Assembly: GCA_035485575.1 (NCBI GenBank)
Contig: DATHNW010000030.1
Span: 1-64,000, forward strand
DNA: 64,000 nt
Direction of reading: 5' to 3'
Source of the DNA: DASRHD01 sp035485575
Lineage (GTDB): Bacteria; Verrucomicrobiota; Verrucomicrobiia; Opitutales; Opitutaceae
Positions 18,960 to 28,979 of the stretch are shown one piece after another. Under the pieces are notes generated by a model. It searched no databases. It was not told the origin of the DNA and saw only the letters and a list, made by a program, of their open reading frames with translations. Made by a program: the position numbers and the translations under genes. The number at the start of each line of letters is the position of its first letter. The first letter of the stretch is position 1.

Positions 18960-20165
18960 TTTCCACGTGCGGAAGAAACGCGGTCAGGAGGCCGATCAGC
19001 GGGAGGAAAGAGCAGACATGGAAGACATAACTAATGCTGGTGTGATCGGCGAGCCGGCCGAGTACGGCGGAGCCGATGCCGGCCATGCCGAAGGCGAAGC
19101 CGAAGAAGATGCCAGAGACGAGTCCGATGCGGTTGGGAATCAGTTCCTGGGCGTAGACGAGGATGGCCGAGAAGGCCGACGACAGCACGAGGCCGATCAC
19201 GACTGTCAGCACGGAGCACCAGAAGAGGTTGGCGTAGGGCAACAGGAGGGTGAATGGCGCGATGCCGAGGATGGACACCCAGATGACATGCTTGCGTCCG
19301 ATGCGGTCGCCCACGGGTCCGCCGATGATCGTGCCGGCAGCGACAGAGGCGAGAAACAGGAAAAGGTGCAGTTGTGCATTCTGGCGTGAGACCTGGAATT
19401 TATCGATGAGGTAAAACGTGTAATAGCTCGTGAGGCTTACGAGGTAGAAGAATTTTGAAAAGATCAGTGCGGCGAGGACGGCGACAGCGGCGATCACCCG
19501 GCCGCGGCTGACGGGAGCCGAAATGCGCGGGGGGCGGGCGGCCTTGTTCGCGTTCAGCTCGGCGAGATGGTTGCGATACCAGCGCCCGACCCGGGTGAGG
19601 AGGCCGATGCCCAGCAGCGGGACCACGGCAAACCAGGCGATGCGGGATTGTCCGCCATGGGCGATGACCAGCGCGGCGAGGAGGGGGCCGAGCGCGCTGC
19701 CGGTGTTGCCGCCGACCTGGAAAAGCGACTGCGCGAAACCATAGCGCCCGCCGGAAGCCAGGCGGGCGACGCGCGAGGCTTCGGGATGAAAGATGGAGGA
19801 GCCGACGCCGATCAGCGCGGCGGAAAAAAGGACCAGTTCAAATGTGCCGGCGAGGGAAAAAAAGATCAGGCCGATGAGGGTCAGGATCATCCCCGCGGCA
19901 AGCGAGAAAGGCTGCGGATAGCGGTCAGTGTAGATGCCGACGAAGGGCTGCAGCAGCGAGGCCGCGAGCTGGAAAGTCAGCGTGATCAGGCCGATCTGGG
20001 TGAAATTCAGGTTCAGCTCGGCCTTGAGCAGCGGATACAGCGCCGGGAGCAGCGACTGGACGGTGTCGTTGAGCAGGTGGCCGCAGCTGATCGCAAAGAG
20101 AATGGCCATCGCGGTGGCCGGAGCCTTGGGCTCGACGGCCGGCGCGGGCGGGGCGGGATCGGCTT

Positions 20166-20169
<4 letters not shown>
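18943..20169 (-). CDS. fsr: MFS exporter, fosmidomycin-resistance (Fsr) type
   Basis: This 408-residue, 12-span major facilitator is close to E. coli Fsr, which exports fosmidomycin. Shared stretches recalled from Fsr include FTQIGLITLTFQLAASLLQP, FHPEASRVARLASGGR, SSYYTFYLIDKF, AAGTIIGGPVGDRIGRK and SAFSAILVYAQELIP. The natural substrate in this organism is unknown. The ATG at 20169 overlaps the rlmN stop (ATGA), so translation is probably coupled. The frame extends upstream inside rlmN but lacks membrane segments there. Confidence 0.9.
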
Positions 20170-21278
<1,109 letters not shown>

Positions 21279-21467
21279 GGAAGGCTGAGACTAAAAGCGG
21301 GCCATGCCCCGGCGCAAGCTGGCCGGCGAAAGTTCCTCTCGATTCGATCCGGCCGGGTTCGTCTTCCCGCGTCCGGTAAACGGCATGGTGTATCCGCTGG
21401 GCCGGCCTTAATTAATTTTTAAGGGGTTTGGTCTGCGTTTTAATTACCACGATCCGGTCCTGCCGCT

Positions 21468-22598
21468 ATGATGAGCGATGACATGCAACCAAGCGACATC
21501 GGCGCGAATGCTGCTCTGCTGCGGACGAACATGAAGGCCGATCGTCCGCTGGAGAATATCGCCTGCTGCCAGGACCTGCCCGAACCCAAAATGGAGATGG
21601 GCGCGAAACCGGAGTTTCGCCGCGGCCGGGTGCTGGACGGCCGGTTTTTCATTCTCGAAACCGTGAGCTGCGCGGGCATGGCGACGATTTACAAGGCGGA
21701 GGACATGGATAATCACCGCCAAAAAGTCGTGGTGAAAGTCCCGCTCCGGAAATTTGAAAGCGATCCTGCTTTCCACCGGCGCTTCCGGTGCGAGGAGGAA
21801 ATCGGATTGAAGCTCAACCATCCCAGCCTGCTGAAGTTCATTCCGACCGCGGAAAGCCGGAGCCGGCTCTACCTCGTGACGGAGTATCTGGAGGGCTGCA
21901 CGCTAGATTACATCATCCATAAAAACCGGCCATTGCCGGGGGAAGATGCGCTCAGGATCGCCAGCGCCATCGCTGAGGCCGTGCAAGCCATGCATGAACA
22001 AGGGGTGGTCCACAACGACCTCAAGCCGTCGAATGTTATGATCTGCTCCGACCAGACGCTGCGCGTGATGGATTTCGGGCTGGCTTCCTATGCTTCCGAG
22101 CGCCGGGGAATTTTCGGCGCCTTGGTGCCGATTTTCGGCACGCCGGAATACATGGCGCCCGAGCAGGTCAAGGCGCGGCGCACGGACGAACGCACCGATA
22201 TTTACTGCCTCGGGGTAATGCTGTTCGAGATGCTGGCTGGCCGGCTGCCCTTTCAAAGCGATGATCCCTGGGCATCCGTCAACTTGAGGGTGTCGGGTGA
22301 TCCGGTGGCCCCGCGCAGCCTCAACCCTGTTATTTCGGTGCAGGCGGAGGAAATCGTGCTGCATGCGATGCAGCGCAAGCCGGCCGACCGCTACCAGACC
22401 GTCGCGGCCTTCAGGGCGGAGCTTGACGCGCCGGAGCAGATTCAAGTGACGGGCTATGCCAGCCGCCTGAAAGCGCCGCGGTGGAAGCTGAGCCTGGAGA
22501 AGACGCAGCTTCTGTTCGGATCGCTGCTGGGCGTAGGCGCGCTCGGGCTTCTGGTGATGGCGTTTTTTATCCTGAGCAATTTTCTGGGCGGCCATTAA
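21468..22598 (+). CDS. membrane-anchored Ser/Thr protein kinase with atypical P-loop
   Basis: This 376-residue Hanks-type kinase has its catalytic domain at about 58-325 and a single C-terminal membrane span near 350-372. The catalytic residues are K90 (VVVKVP), D184 in VVHNDLKPSN and D202 in the DFG motif, with APE present as MAPEQV. Two oddities are visible. The glycine-rich loop reads VSCAGMATIYKA instead of the usual GxGGMG, and HRD is HND. The first 55 residues are not conserved and are probably flexible. The kinase faces the cytoplasm, with no extracellular sensor after the span. No phosphatase is adjacent; a PP2C gene lies at 33253. Confidence 0.9.
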   Translation: MMSDDMQPSDIGANAALLRTNMKADRPLENIACCQDLPEPKMEMGAKPEFRRGRVLDGRFFILETVSCAGMATIYKAEDMDNHRQKVVVKVPLRKFESDPAFHRRFRCEEEIGLKLNHPSLLKFIPTAESRSRLYLVTEYLEGCTLDYIIHKNRPLPGEDALRIASAIAEAVQAMHEQGVVHNDLKPSNVMICSDQTLRVMDFGLASYASERRGIFGALVPIFGTPEYMAPEQVKARRTDERTDIYCLGVMLFEMLAGRLPFQSDDPWASVNLRVSGDPVAPRSLNPVISVQAEEIVLHAMQRKPADRYQTVAAFRAELDAPEQIQVTGYASRLKAPRWKLSLEKTQLLFGSLLGVGALGLLVMAFFILSNFLGGH

Positions 22599-22613
22599 GC
22601 CCGGCCGGCTGGA

Positions 22614-24584
22614 TCAATGGCCGTGATTCGTGCCGATGTTATTGGTCCATTGCACAATGTTGATAGCATCACAGTTGTAGCCGCGGGCGGCCGGATTCAC
22701 CTCGTTGCCGATATAGGAAGCGCGTAGGGTGCCGACGGCGCCGGAATCCCGCACGCCGTTGATCCAGCCGCCGGTGCCTTTGCTGTTGGTGATATAGACC
22801 TTATTTCGCTCGAAAGTGTACGTCATTGTCCGCCGGGCATCATTGGGATTGAAGGTCAGGACGGCGGAGGTGCCGCAGCAGACGGCGTTGTCGGCGCCCT
22901 CGTCAAACAGCCAGATGTTGTCGGCGAAATCGCAGCCAAAAAAGGAAGTGCCCGAGAACTGCCACCAGGTCGACAGGAGTCCGGTGCAGACGTTGCCGGA
23001 AAATCCCAGCTGGTGTTGTTCGCCGACGATTCGAACCTGCCCGGGAAAAGCGTTGCTGGAGACGGTGGTATTGATGGAGGCCAGCAGGGACAGGCTTTTG
23101 TCCCAATTATCATCGGCCGTATTGTTAGTGATGGTCATGCCCTGGATCGCCGGCTTGAAGGCAAAGCAGAAATTGCCGGCGGCGCCGGACGGCTGGAAGG
23201 AGACTTTTGTGCCCTTGAGATCGGTCAGAGAAAAATCCGTATCGTTAAGGCGCACGGCGAGGTAGTATTCGAAGGGAGTGATTCCGGGGGGAAGCCGGTC
23301 GGCGGAGGTGGCCGGGTAGAGCTCGACGAGCATTCCGGTCAAAAGCTGGTGTTTCAGAGGAGGAATGCCGGCCGCTGACAATCGAATCGCGCCGGTGGAG
23401 GCGTTGAAGGCGGCCACCGGCACCACCGGTGGAGCGGCAAATGTTTTGGTGCTCCAGTTAAGGTCCCAGTTGGAAATATAAATGGCGGCACTGGCGCCGG
23501 ATTTGCCGTAGAGGGTATTGCCGGTGATCTGAACGCTGCTGGTGCCAAACGGCATGGGCGTGACGTAGATGCCGGTGGCATTGGCGCCGGAATCATTGCC
23601 CAGCGCGACCGTGTTGTTGGTGATGGAAACATTTTGAGTGGAATAGGTCCTCGGCTTTCCGGTCATCAGATCGTTGACGTTCTGGAAATCAAAAGTCCGC
23701 GTGGAATAATCCGGTCCGACGAGTATCCCTGTGGCGCCGGGATTGGTGATGAGGTTGTTCTCAATCTGGAGGCCGTTGAAGGCGGACGAGTCGGGGGAAA
23801 CCGTGGTCACCGCGATGCCGTAGCTCACGGCCCCGTCGACGATGTTGTCGTGGATGGAGAGGTTGGCCACGCCGTAGCCGCCATCCGAGGTCAGCTGCAT
23901 GCGGTTGTGCACCTGGCAGAATTCAACGGTGATGTCCGAGGAGCCTTCGCCAATGACGGCCATGTTGAAAAAACTGTTGTCGCCCTGGGTGGGGCCGCTG
24001 ATTACGGGATGGCCGGCCTGCAGATCGCTCTGAAACCCCGCACAGTTGTCGATGGTCAGCTGGCGGGCCGGATATCTGAGCTGAATCGCCCGTCTTCCCT
24101 TGTCGTTGACGAGGTCGAATCCCAGCGAAGTGATTGAAATGTTCTGCTGAATGCGCGAGGGGGCGGTGGCCCGATTGTAAGTGGGGTCTCCAATCACTAG
24201 GATCGACCGGTTCGACAGCATGCCCTGGCCGGAGGTGTCGGCCGGCATTTTGAGAATGCTGGTATGCGGATCGTCCCCGATGAGACTGACCCCGCTCAAC
24301 GTGCGCAGGGGATTGTCATTTGCATAGACAATGCCGTTGTTTTGCGCGGTGGGGATGGAGTTCACCAGATAAACGCCGGGTGGGAAATAGACGGTCATCT
24401 TTCCGTCCGCCACCGCCTGCTGGATGGTCCGGTTGATCGCATTGGTGTCGTCCGTCGTTCCATTTCCGGTCGCGCCGTACTGTTGGACGTTGTCATAGGA
24501 CCCTGCAGGAACGGCGGCCTGGGTGGAGGCAAGGCCAGGCCAGACGGCAAGGAGGGCAATCAGTGCAAAGCGAACTTTTTTCAT
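22614..24584 (-). CDS. secreted pectate-lyase-superfamily beta-helix protein
   Basis: This 656-residue protein has a signal peptide (residues 1-23) followed by the start typical of the Pectate_lyase_3 / GH28-related family: DNVQQYGATGNGTTDDTNAI, then FPPGVYLV. Repeated Asn-rich rungs such as NNLITNPGATGI and ITNNTVALGN support a right-handed parallel beta-helix. It is probably exported and acts on, or binds, a polysaccharide; no lyase catalytic residues could be assigned. It lies alone between the kinase gene and leuA. Confidence 0.8.
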   Translation of the reverse strand: MKKVRFALIALLAVWPGLASTQAAVPAGSYDNVQQYGATGNGTTDDTNAINRTIQQAVADGKMTVYFPPGVYLVNSIPTAQNNGIVYANDNPLRTLSGVSLIGDDPHTSILKMPADTSGQGMLSNRSILVIGDPTYNRATAPSRIQQNISITSLGFDLVNDKGRRAIQLRYPARQLTIDNCAGFQSDLQAGHPVISGPTQGDNSFFNMAVIGEGSSDITVEFCQVHNRMQLTSDGGYGVANLSIHDNIVDGAVSYGIAVTTVSPDSSAFNGLQIENNLITNPGATGILVGPDYSTRTFDFQNVNDLMTGKPRTYSTQNVSITNNTVALGNDSGANATGIYVTPMPFGTSSVQITGNTLYGKSGASAAIYISNWDLNWSTKTFAAPPVVPVAAFNASTGAIRLSAAGIPPLKHQLLTGMLVELYPATSADRLPPGITPFEYYLAVRLNDTDFSLTDLKGTKVSFQPSGAAGNFCFAFKPAIQGMTITNNTADDNWDKSLSLLASINTTVSSNAFPGQVRIVGEQHQLGFSGNVCTGLLSTWWQFSGTSFFGCDFADNIWLFDEGADNAVCCGTSAVLTFNPNDARRTMTYTFERNKVYITNSKGTGGWINGVRDSGAVGTLRASYIGNEVNPAARGYNCDAINIVQWTNNIGTNHGH

Positions 24585-24768
24585 GAAATCTCCCTTGATG
24601 ACGCAAGGAGCAGGATGGCTGGGGTTGCGGCATTACTTCCTTCGACCGGAGAGAGGAAAGCTTGAGGATCAACCGCCTCTCCCGGGTGGCGGACGGGTGA
24701 TTTTCGCCAAACTTTTAAGTTACGCCGGCGTGAACAGGCAGCCATCTGTCCCGACGCCTTGAAAGCAG

Positions 24769-24805
24769 GCCGGGCGGCGCAGCCAGAGGATGCGCCCCGC
24801 CCGGC
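24769..24805 (-). terminator. possible terminator of leuA
   Basis: GCCGGGCGGCGCA (24769-24781) pairs with TGCGCCCCGCCCGGC (24791-24805) in a strong GC-rich hairpin just after the leuA stop. The minus-strand T-tract is weak, so efficiency is uncertain. Confidence 0.5.
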
Positions 24806-24808
24806 GGA

Positions 24809-26476
24809 TTATTTTTTCGCCAGTGCGCGATTGAGGGCGCTGACGATGGCCTTGATCGAGGCGAGCTCGATATTGGTGTCGATGCCGGCGCCGAAGAACG
24901 TGTGGCCGCGTTCGGTCTTGATCTGGATGTAGCTGACCGCGCGCGCCTCGGCGCCGCTGCCGAGCGAGTGCTCGGAATAGCTGAGGACGTCGAATTTCGG
25001 CACGCTCGTGCCGGCGAGCGAGCGCACAAAGGCGTCGATCGGGCCGTTGCCGCTGCCGGCGAGCTTGTGCGGCTGGCCGTCGATGACGAGGGCGGCCTCG
25101 CATTTCACCGTGCTGTCGCGCTCGGTGGTCTTGAAGTGCTGGAGGGCGATGGGCGCGATGCGCTCGAGATATTCGCGGCGGAAGATGTCGTGGATTTCCG
25201 ACGTCGTGAGCTCGTTGCCCTTGGCGTCGGCGACGTCGTTGATGAGCTTGCCGATCTCCTTGTGCATAAGCTTGGGCAGCTGGAAGCCGAACTCGTTTTC
25301 AAGCACGTAGGCGACGCCGCCCTTGCCGGACTGCGAGTTGATGCGGATGATGGCCTTGTAGCTGCGGCCGATGTCGGCGGGATCGATCGGAATGTAGAGC
25401 ACGTCCCACGGTTCGCCGGGCTTTTGCGCGGCCCAGGATTTCTTGATGGCGTCCTGGTGCGAACCGCTGAACGCGGTGAAGACCAGCTCGCCCGCGTAGG
25501 GCTGGCGCGGCGGGACGTCGAGGCGCGTGCAGCGCTCGTAGACCTCACGGATGTGGTTGATGTCGCTAAAGTCGAGGCCGGGGTGGATGCCGTGCGTGTA
25601 GAGGTTCAGCGCGACGGTGACGATGTCGAGGTTGCCGGTGCGCTCGCCGTTGCCGAAGAGGGTGCCCTCGACGCGGTCGGCCCCGGCCAGCAACGCGAGC
25701 TCGGTTGCGGCGATGCCGGTGCCGCGGTCGTTGTGTGTGTGGAGCGAGACGACGGTGGCGTCGCGTCGAGTGAGGTGCGTGCACATCCACTCGATCTGGT
25801 CGGCGTGAATGTTGGGCGTGGCGTATTCGACCGTGGCGGGGAGGTTGAGGATGATCCTGTCCTCGCGCGTGGGTTGCCAGACGTCGGACACGGCCTCGCA
25901 AATCTCGAGCGCAAACTCCAGCTCGGTGCTGGTGAAGCTCTCGGGCGAGTATTCGAGACGCAATTTCGTGCCGGCGGCGGTGAGCGGGCGGCAGTCGCGC
26001 TTGAGCTGTTCGACGGCGCGCGTGGCGATTTTGACAATGGCGGCGCGGTCCGCGTTGAAGACGTAGCGGCGCTGGGCGGGCGAGGTGGAATTATAAAGAT
26101 GGAAGATGGCGTTTTTCGCGCCGCGCAGGGCCTCCAGCGAGCGCGTGATCAGGTCCTCGCGGCACTGGCAGAGCACCTGGATGGCGACGTCTCCGGGGAT
26201 GTGGTTTTCCTCGATGAGGCGGCGGCAGAAATCAAACTCGATCTGCGAGGCGGAGGGGAAGCCGACCTCGATCTCCTTGAAGCCGATTTTCACCAGCAGG
26301 TCGAAGAATTCGAGCTTCTCCTCGACGCTCATGGGCTGGGCGAGGGCCTGGTTGCCGTCGCGCAGGTCGACGCTGCACCAGGCGGGTGCGCGGGTGAGCG
26401 TACGGTCGGGCCACTGGCGGTTGGGCAAGTGGACGGGCGGAAACGGGCGGTATTTCGTGACGGGTGGAGATTGCAT
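24809..26476 (-). CDS. leuA: 2-isopropylmalate synthase, yeast-like type
   Basis: This 555-residue enzyme condenses acetyl-CoA and 2-oxoisovalerate in leucine synthesis. It belongs to the longer LeuA type, with the N-terminal sequence RTLTRAPAWCSVDLRDGNQAL carrying the metal-binding DLRDGNQ motif. LHTHNDRGTGIA holds the metal-binding histidines, and GNGERTGNLDIVT is the catalytic loop. The C-terminal regulatory domain begins near residue 425. ATG 26476 was chosen; the frame is open further upstream. No other leu genes are adjacent. A palindromic element lies in the upstream gap. Confidence 0.95.
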   Translation of the reverse strand: MQSPPVTKYRPFPPVHLPNRQWPDRTLTRAPAWCSVDLRDGNQALAQPMSVEEKLEFFDLLVKIGFKEIEVGFPSASQIEFDFCRRLIEENHIPGDVAIQVLCQCREDLITRSLEALRGAKNAIFHLYNSTSPAQRRYVFNADRAAIVKIATRAVEQLKRDCRPLTAAGTKLRLEYSPESFTSTELEFALEICEAVSDVWQPTREDRIILNLPATVEYATPNIHADQIEWMCTHLTRRDATVVSLHTHNDRGTGIAATELALLAGADRVEGTLFGNGERTGNLDIVTVALNLYTHGIHPGLDFSDINHIREVYERCTRLDVPPRQPYAGELVFTAFSGSHQDAIKKSWAAQKPGEPWDVLYIPIDPADIGRSYKAIIRINSQSGKGGVAYVLENEFGFQLPKLMHKEIGKLINDVADAKGNELTTSEIHDIFRREYLERIAPIALQHFKTTERDSTVKCEAALVIDGQPHKLAGSGNGPIDAFVRSLAGTSVPKFDVLSYSEHSLGSGAEARAVSYIQIKTERGHTFFGAGIDTNIELASIKAIVSALNRALAKK

Positions 26477-26792
26477 GGAAAATAAATGAACGGGCGGGTT
26501 TTCGTTGAAAAATTCAGACGCAGCACAGCCGCAAAACGGGCGGCGGGCAAAACAAACAGGCGGTCGCACAATCGGCTGCTACGCAGCCCTTCGGGGATCG
26601 TGCGCTTAACTAAGTCGGAGAGCCTGGGAAATTTGCGACATTTCAGTTACCCGAGAAAATCCCGCTGGTGCCGGGGTGTCAAGGGCTTCCTCCGCTGGCG
26701 CAGATCCGGATGGTTTTTTGTTCGTTTGACTGTAACCGGTTGCGTTCCAAGGCCGTCTTCCTTCACGTGTATGATGTTGTCTCCAACTCAGT
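26477..26792. promoter_or_regulatory. divergent leuA / ECF sigma intergenic region with a branched palindrome
   Basis: This 316-base gap has no convincing gene. At 26566-26603 an outer stem (GCACAATC with GATCGTGC, one mismatch) encloses two small hairpins, GGCTGC-TAC-GCAGCC and CCC-TTC-GGG. It could be a dispersed repeat or a leader structure for leuA, which would read it on the minus strand. No leucine-rich leader peptide was found. Confidence 0.4.
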
Positions 26793-27380
26793 ATGGCTGA
26801 TGAGACGTTCGACCTGGCTGGCTGCCTCGAGCGCGTTCGCCGACGCGATCAGGCGGCTGCGCGCGAACTGGTCGAGCATCTTCACCCGCTCGTCATCCGG
26901 ATCGTGCGCGCCCACCTGCCACGGCGCGTGCAAGAGGAAGACCTGTCCCAGGAGGTTTTTTTGAAAATGTTCACCCGCATCGAACAGTACAAAGGCAGCG
27001 TGCCCTTCACGCACTGGGTCTCGCGCATCGCGGTGACGACCTGCATCGACCAGCTGCGTGCGCAGAAGCGCCGCCCGGAATTCCGGTGGGCCGATCTCTC
27101 GGAAAATGAGGCCGGGGTGCTCGACAGCGTGCTGACCAATGAACGCGACGTCGCGCCCGACGATGCCCTGGCTGCGCGCGAACTGGTGCACAAGCTGCTT
27201 GATCAGCTCAAACCCGAGGACCGCCTCGTCATCCAGCTTCTCGAACTCGAACAGAAATCCGTCGCCGAGGTCAGCCAGCTCACCGGCTGGAACCAGGCGC
27301 TGGTCAAAGTCCGCGCTTTCCGTGCGCGGAGAAAGTTGAAAAAGTTTTTTGAAGAATTAAAGCGAAAGGAAAAATCATGA
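26793..27380 (+). CDS. ECF RNA polymerase sigma factor
   Basis: This 195-residue protein has sigma-70 region 2 at about 20-90 (DLSQEVFLKMFTRIEQYKGSV, then WVSRIAVTTCIDQLR) and a region 4 helix-turn-helix at about 130-185 (AEVSQLTGWNQALVKVRAFRARRKL). It directs RNA polymerase to a stress or envelope regulon. The stop overlaps the ATG of the next gene, and the two following genes encode membrane proteins that look like its anti-sigma control. A single promoter in front of 26793 probably drives all three. Confidence 0.92.
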   Translation: MADETFDLAGCLERVRRRDQAAARELVEHLHPLVIRIVRAHLPRRVQEEDLSQEVFLKMFTRIEQYKGSVPFTHWVSRIAVTTCIDQLRAQKRRPEFRWADLSENEAGVLDSVLTNERDVAPDDALAARELVHKLLDQLKPEDRLVIQLLELEQKSVAEVSQLTGWNQALVKVRAFRARRKLKKFFEELKRKEKS

Positions 27381-27679
27381 ACCCGCCCGATTCCCGCTGG
27401 CCGCGTCTCGCCGCCGCTGCCCGTCAGGCTCGCGACGAGCGCGATACCGCCGCGCCTTATGGCTTCGCCACGCGCGTGGCCGCCCGCGCCTTTGCCGCCG
27501 GCGAACCGCCGTTCTCCGCGCTGCTCGCCCGCTTCTCCTGGCGCGCGCTCGGCGTGGCCGCGCTGCTCACGCTCGTGGCCGTCGCCGCCAATTATTCCGC
27601 CATCTCGGCGCTCTCCTCCAGTCCGGATGAAGATTCCGGTCCGGGCGAGATCGTGAACGAGATCGTCGATCTTTCATGA
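27377..27679 (+). CDS. putative anti-sigma factor, single-span
   Basis: This 100-residue protein has a basic, probably cytoplasmic N-terminal half, a membrane span near residues 55-76 (LGVAALLTLVAVAANYSAI) and a short acidic periplasmic tail. No zinc-binding HxxxCxxC motif is present. The anti-sigma role is inferred from ATGA overlaps with both the ECF sigma gene and the next gene, plus the topology. No database family was recognised. Confidence 0.75.
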   Translation: MNPPDSRWPRLAAAARQARDERDTAAPYGFATRVAARAFAAGEPPFSALLARFSWRALGVAALLTLVAVAANYSAISALSSSPDEDSGPGEIVNEIVDLS

Positions 27680-28173
27680 GCATGGGCCGCATCATCCTCG
27701 TCAGCCTCGTTTTCGTCGCGATCTTCGCCACCGGCGTCATCACGGGTGCGTTCGTGATGCTGAGCGTGGTCAAGCACCGGGCGCAGAAGAACACCCCGCC
27801 GCCCGCTATCGCCGTGCCGTTCAACCCGCAGATGCTGCGCCGTTTTGCCGAGCAGCTTGACCTGACCCGCGAGCAACGTGAACAGCTCCGCCCGATCATC
27901 ATGCAGTATGCGGAGGAATTCCGCGTCCTGCGCCGCGAGAACGACAGCGCCATCCAGCGCATGGGGGAGGATGTGGACAAGGTGCTCACCCCCGACCAGC
28001 GCGTGAAACTTGAGAAGCTCAAGGACGAGCAGCGCATCCGCGTGCTGGAGCAGCGCGAAAAAGTCCGCCGTTTCCTCCTCGATCGCAATCGCAACGGTGA
28101 GCAGCCCGCTCCACCGCCCAGCCCGCCGCCGGCTCCCGCCCCGGCAGGCACGTCGACGCAGCCCGCCTACTAG
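27676..28173 (+). CDS. Spy/CnrX-like periplasmic sensor protein
   Basis: This 165-residue protein has an N-terminal membrane segment at residues 5-28, then a helical periplasmic domain. The pattern LRRFAEQLDLTREQREQLRPI, later VLTPDQRVKLEKL, resembles the LTxxQ repeats of Spy, CpxP and CnrX/ZraP-type sensors. The C-terminus (from about 140) is Pro/Ala-rich and unstructured. In CnrYXH-type systems such a protein holds the anti-sigma until a metal or envelope stress is sensed. The order here, sigma / anti-sigma / sensor, with four-base overlaps, fits that model. Confidence 0.8.
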   Translation: MSMGRIILVSLVFVAIFATGVITGAFVMLSVVKHRAQKNTPPPAIAVPFNPQMLRRFAEQLDLTREQREQLRPIIMQYAEEFRVLRRENDSAIQRMGEDVDKVLTPDQRVKLEKLKDEQRIRVLEQREKVRRFLLDRNRNGEQPAPPPSPPPAPAPAGTSTQPAY

Positions 28174-28211
28174 GCGCTTGCGGCGGGCGCCCGCTGTGAT
28201 TGGTTGTAGGC

Positions 28212-28784
28212 ATGGATCAACCGCTCCACGGCAAGACCATCATCCTCGGCGTCGCCGGCTCCATTGCCGCCTACAAGGCCGCGGATCTCACCAGCCAGTT
28301 GCGCAAGCAGGGTGCGGAGGTCTTTCCCGTGCTTACCGCCGGCGCGCAGAAATTCATCACGCCGCTCACGTTGCAGACCCTGGCCCGCCATTCCGTGGCG
28401 GCCGATCTCTGGACGGAAGGCGAGGGCGGTGGCTGGCAGCCTGGGCATGTTGAGCTCGCCGATAAAGCCGACCTATTGCTGGTCGCACCCGCCACGGCCG
28501 ACGTGCTGGCGCAGTTCGCGCACGGCCTCGCGCCGGATTTTTTAAGTTCGCTCTACCTTGTCTGCCGCGCGCCTGTGCTGCTTGCGCCGGCGATGAACGG
28601 CAAGATGTGGGAGCATCCTGCGACGGTGGCCAACGTCGCCACGCTCAAGGCTCGCGGCCATGAATTCATCGGCCCCGAGGAAGGCATGCTGGCCTGCGGC
28701 TACGAAGGGCTTGGCCGCCTCTGGCCGGTCGACGGCATTCTGGCGCGGGTCGGCGAAGTGTTAAAGGGCAAGAAACGTAAATAA
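28212..28784 (+). CDS. coaC: CoaC-type phosphopantothenoylcysteine decarboxylase flavoprotein
   Basis: This 190-residue HFCD-family flavoprotein has GVAGSIAAYKAADL at the N-terminus, the catalytic histidine in HVELADKAD, the PAMNGKMWEHPA substrate motif and a C-terminal CGYEGLGRLW clamp with the conserved cysteine. It decarboxylates 4'-phosphopantothenoylcysteine in CoA synthesis. In many bacteria CoaC is fused to CoaB; here the protein ends after the decarboxylase domain and no coaB follows. A related flavin enzyme of the same fold cannot be fully excluded. Confidence 0.82.
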   Translation: MDQPLHGKTIILGVAGSIAAYKAADLTSQLRKQGAEVFPVLTAGAQKFITPLTLQTLARHSVAADLWTEGEGGGWQPGHVELADKADLLLVAPATADVLAQFAHGLAPDFLSSLYLVCRAPVLLAPAMNGKMWEHPATVANVATLKARGHEFIGPEEGMLACGYEGLGRLWPVDGILARVGEVLKGKKRK

Positions 28785-28864
28785 GAGGCTGGTTTCGCAG
28801 GGCGCGGGCGGTCCGGTTCAAAATATAAGTTGAACCCCGCCACATACCGCCCACTTTCTGCCTT

Positions 28865-28960
28865 GGCCAGGCGCCATGCATGGGCAGGCGCGTGAACTCC
28901 GCCAGGGCCGGAAGGCAGCAACGGTAACGACGTCCTACCAGTGCCGTGGAGTGCCTGGCC
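28865..28960 (+). ncRNA. ffs: signal recognition particle RNA, small bacterial type
   Basis: The ends GGCCAGGC (28865) and GCCTGGCC (to 28960) pair perfectly. The apical part contains GCCAGGGCCGGAAGGCAGCA, matching the conserved SRP domain IV asymmetric loop and GGAA tetraloop that bind Ffh. The length of about 96 nt fits the 4.5S class, and a T-tract (GCTTTTTATTTT) directly follows. It sits downstream of coaC on the same strand and converges with the HEAT-repeat gene. Exact ends are inferred from the closing stem. Confidence 0.93.
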
Positions 28961-28979
28961 GCTTTTTATTTTGTCAGGC

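Noticed and set aside
26329..26571. Leucine leader peptide in front of leuA
   Set aside because: The short minus-strand frame overlaps leuA coding sequence and has no run of leucine codons next to a terminator.
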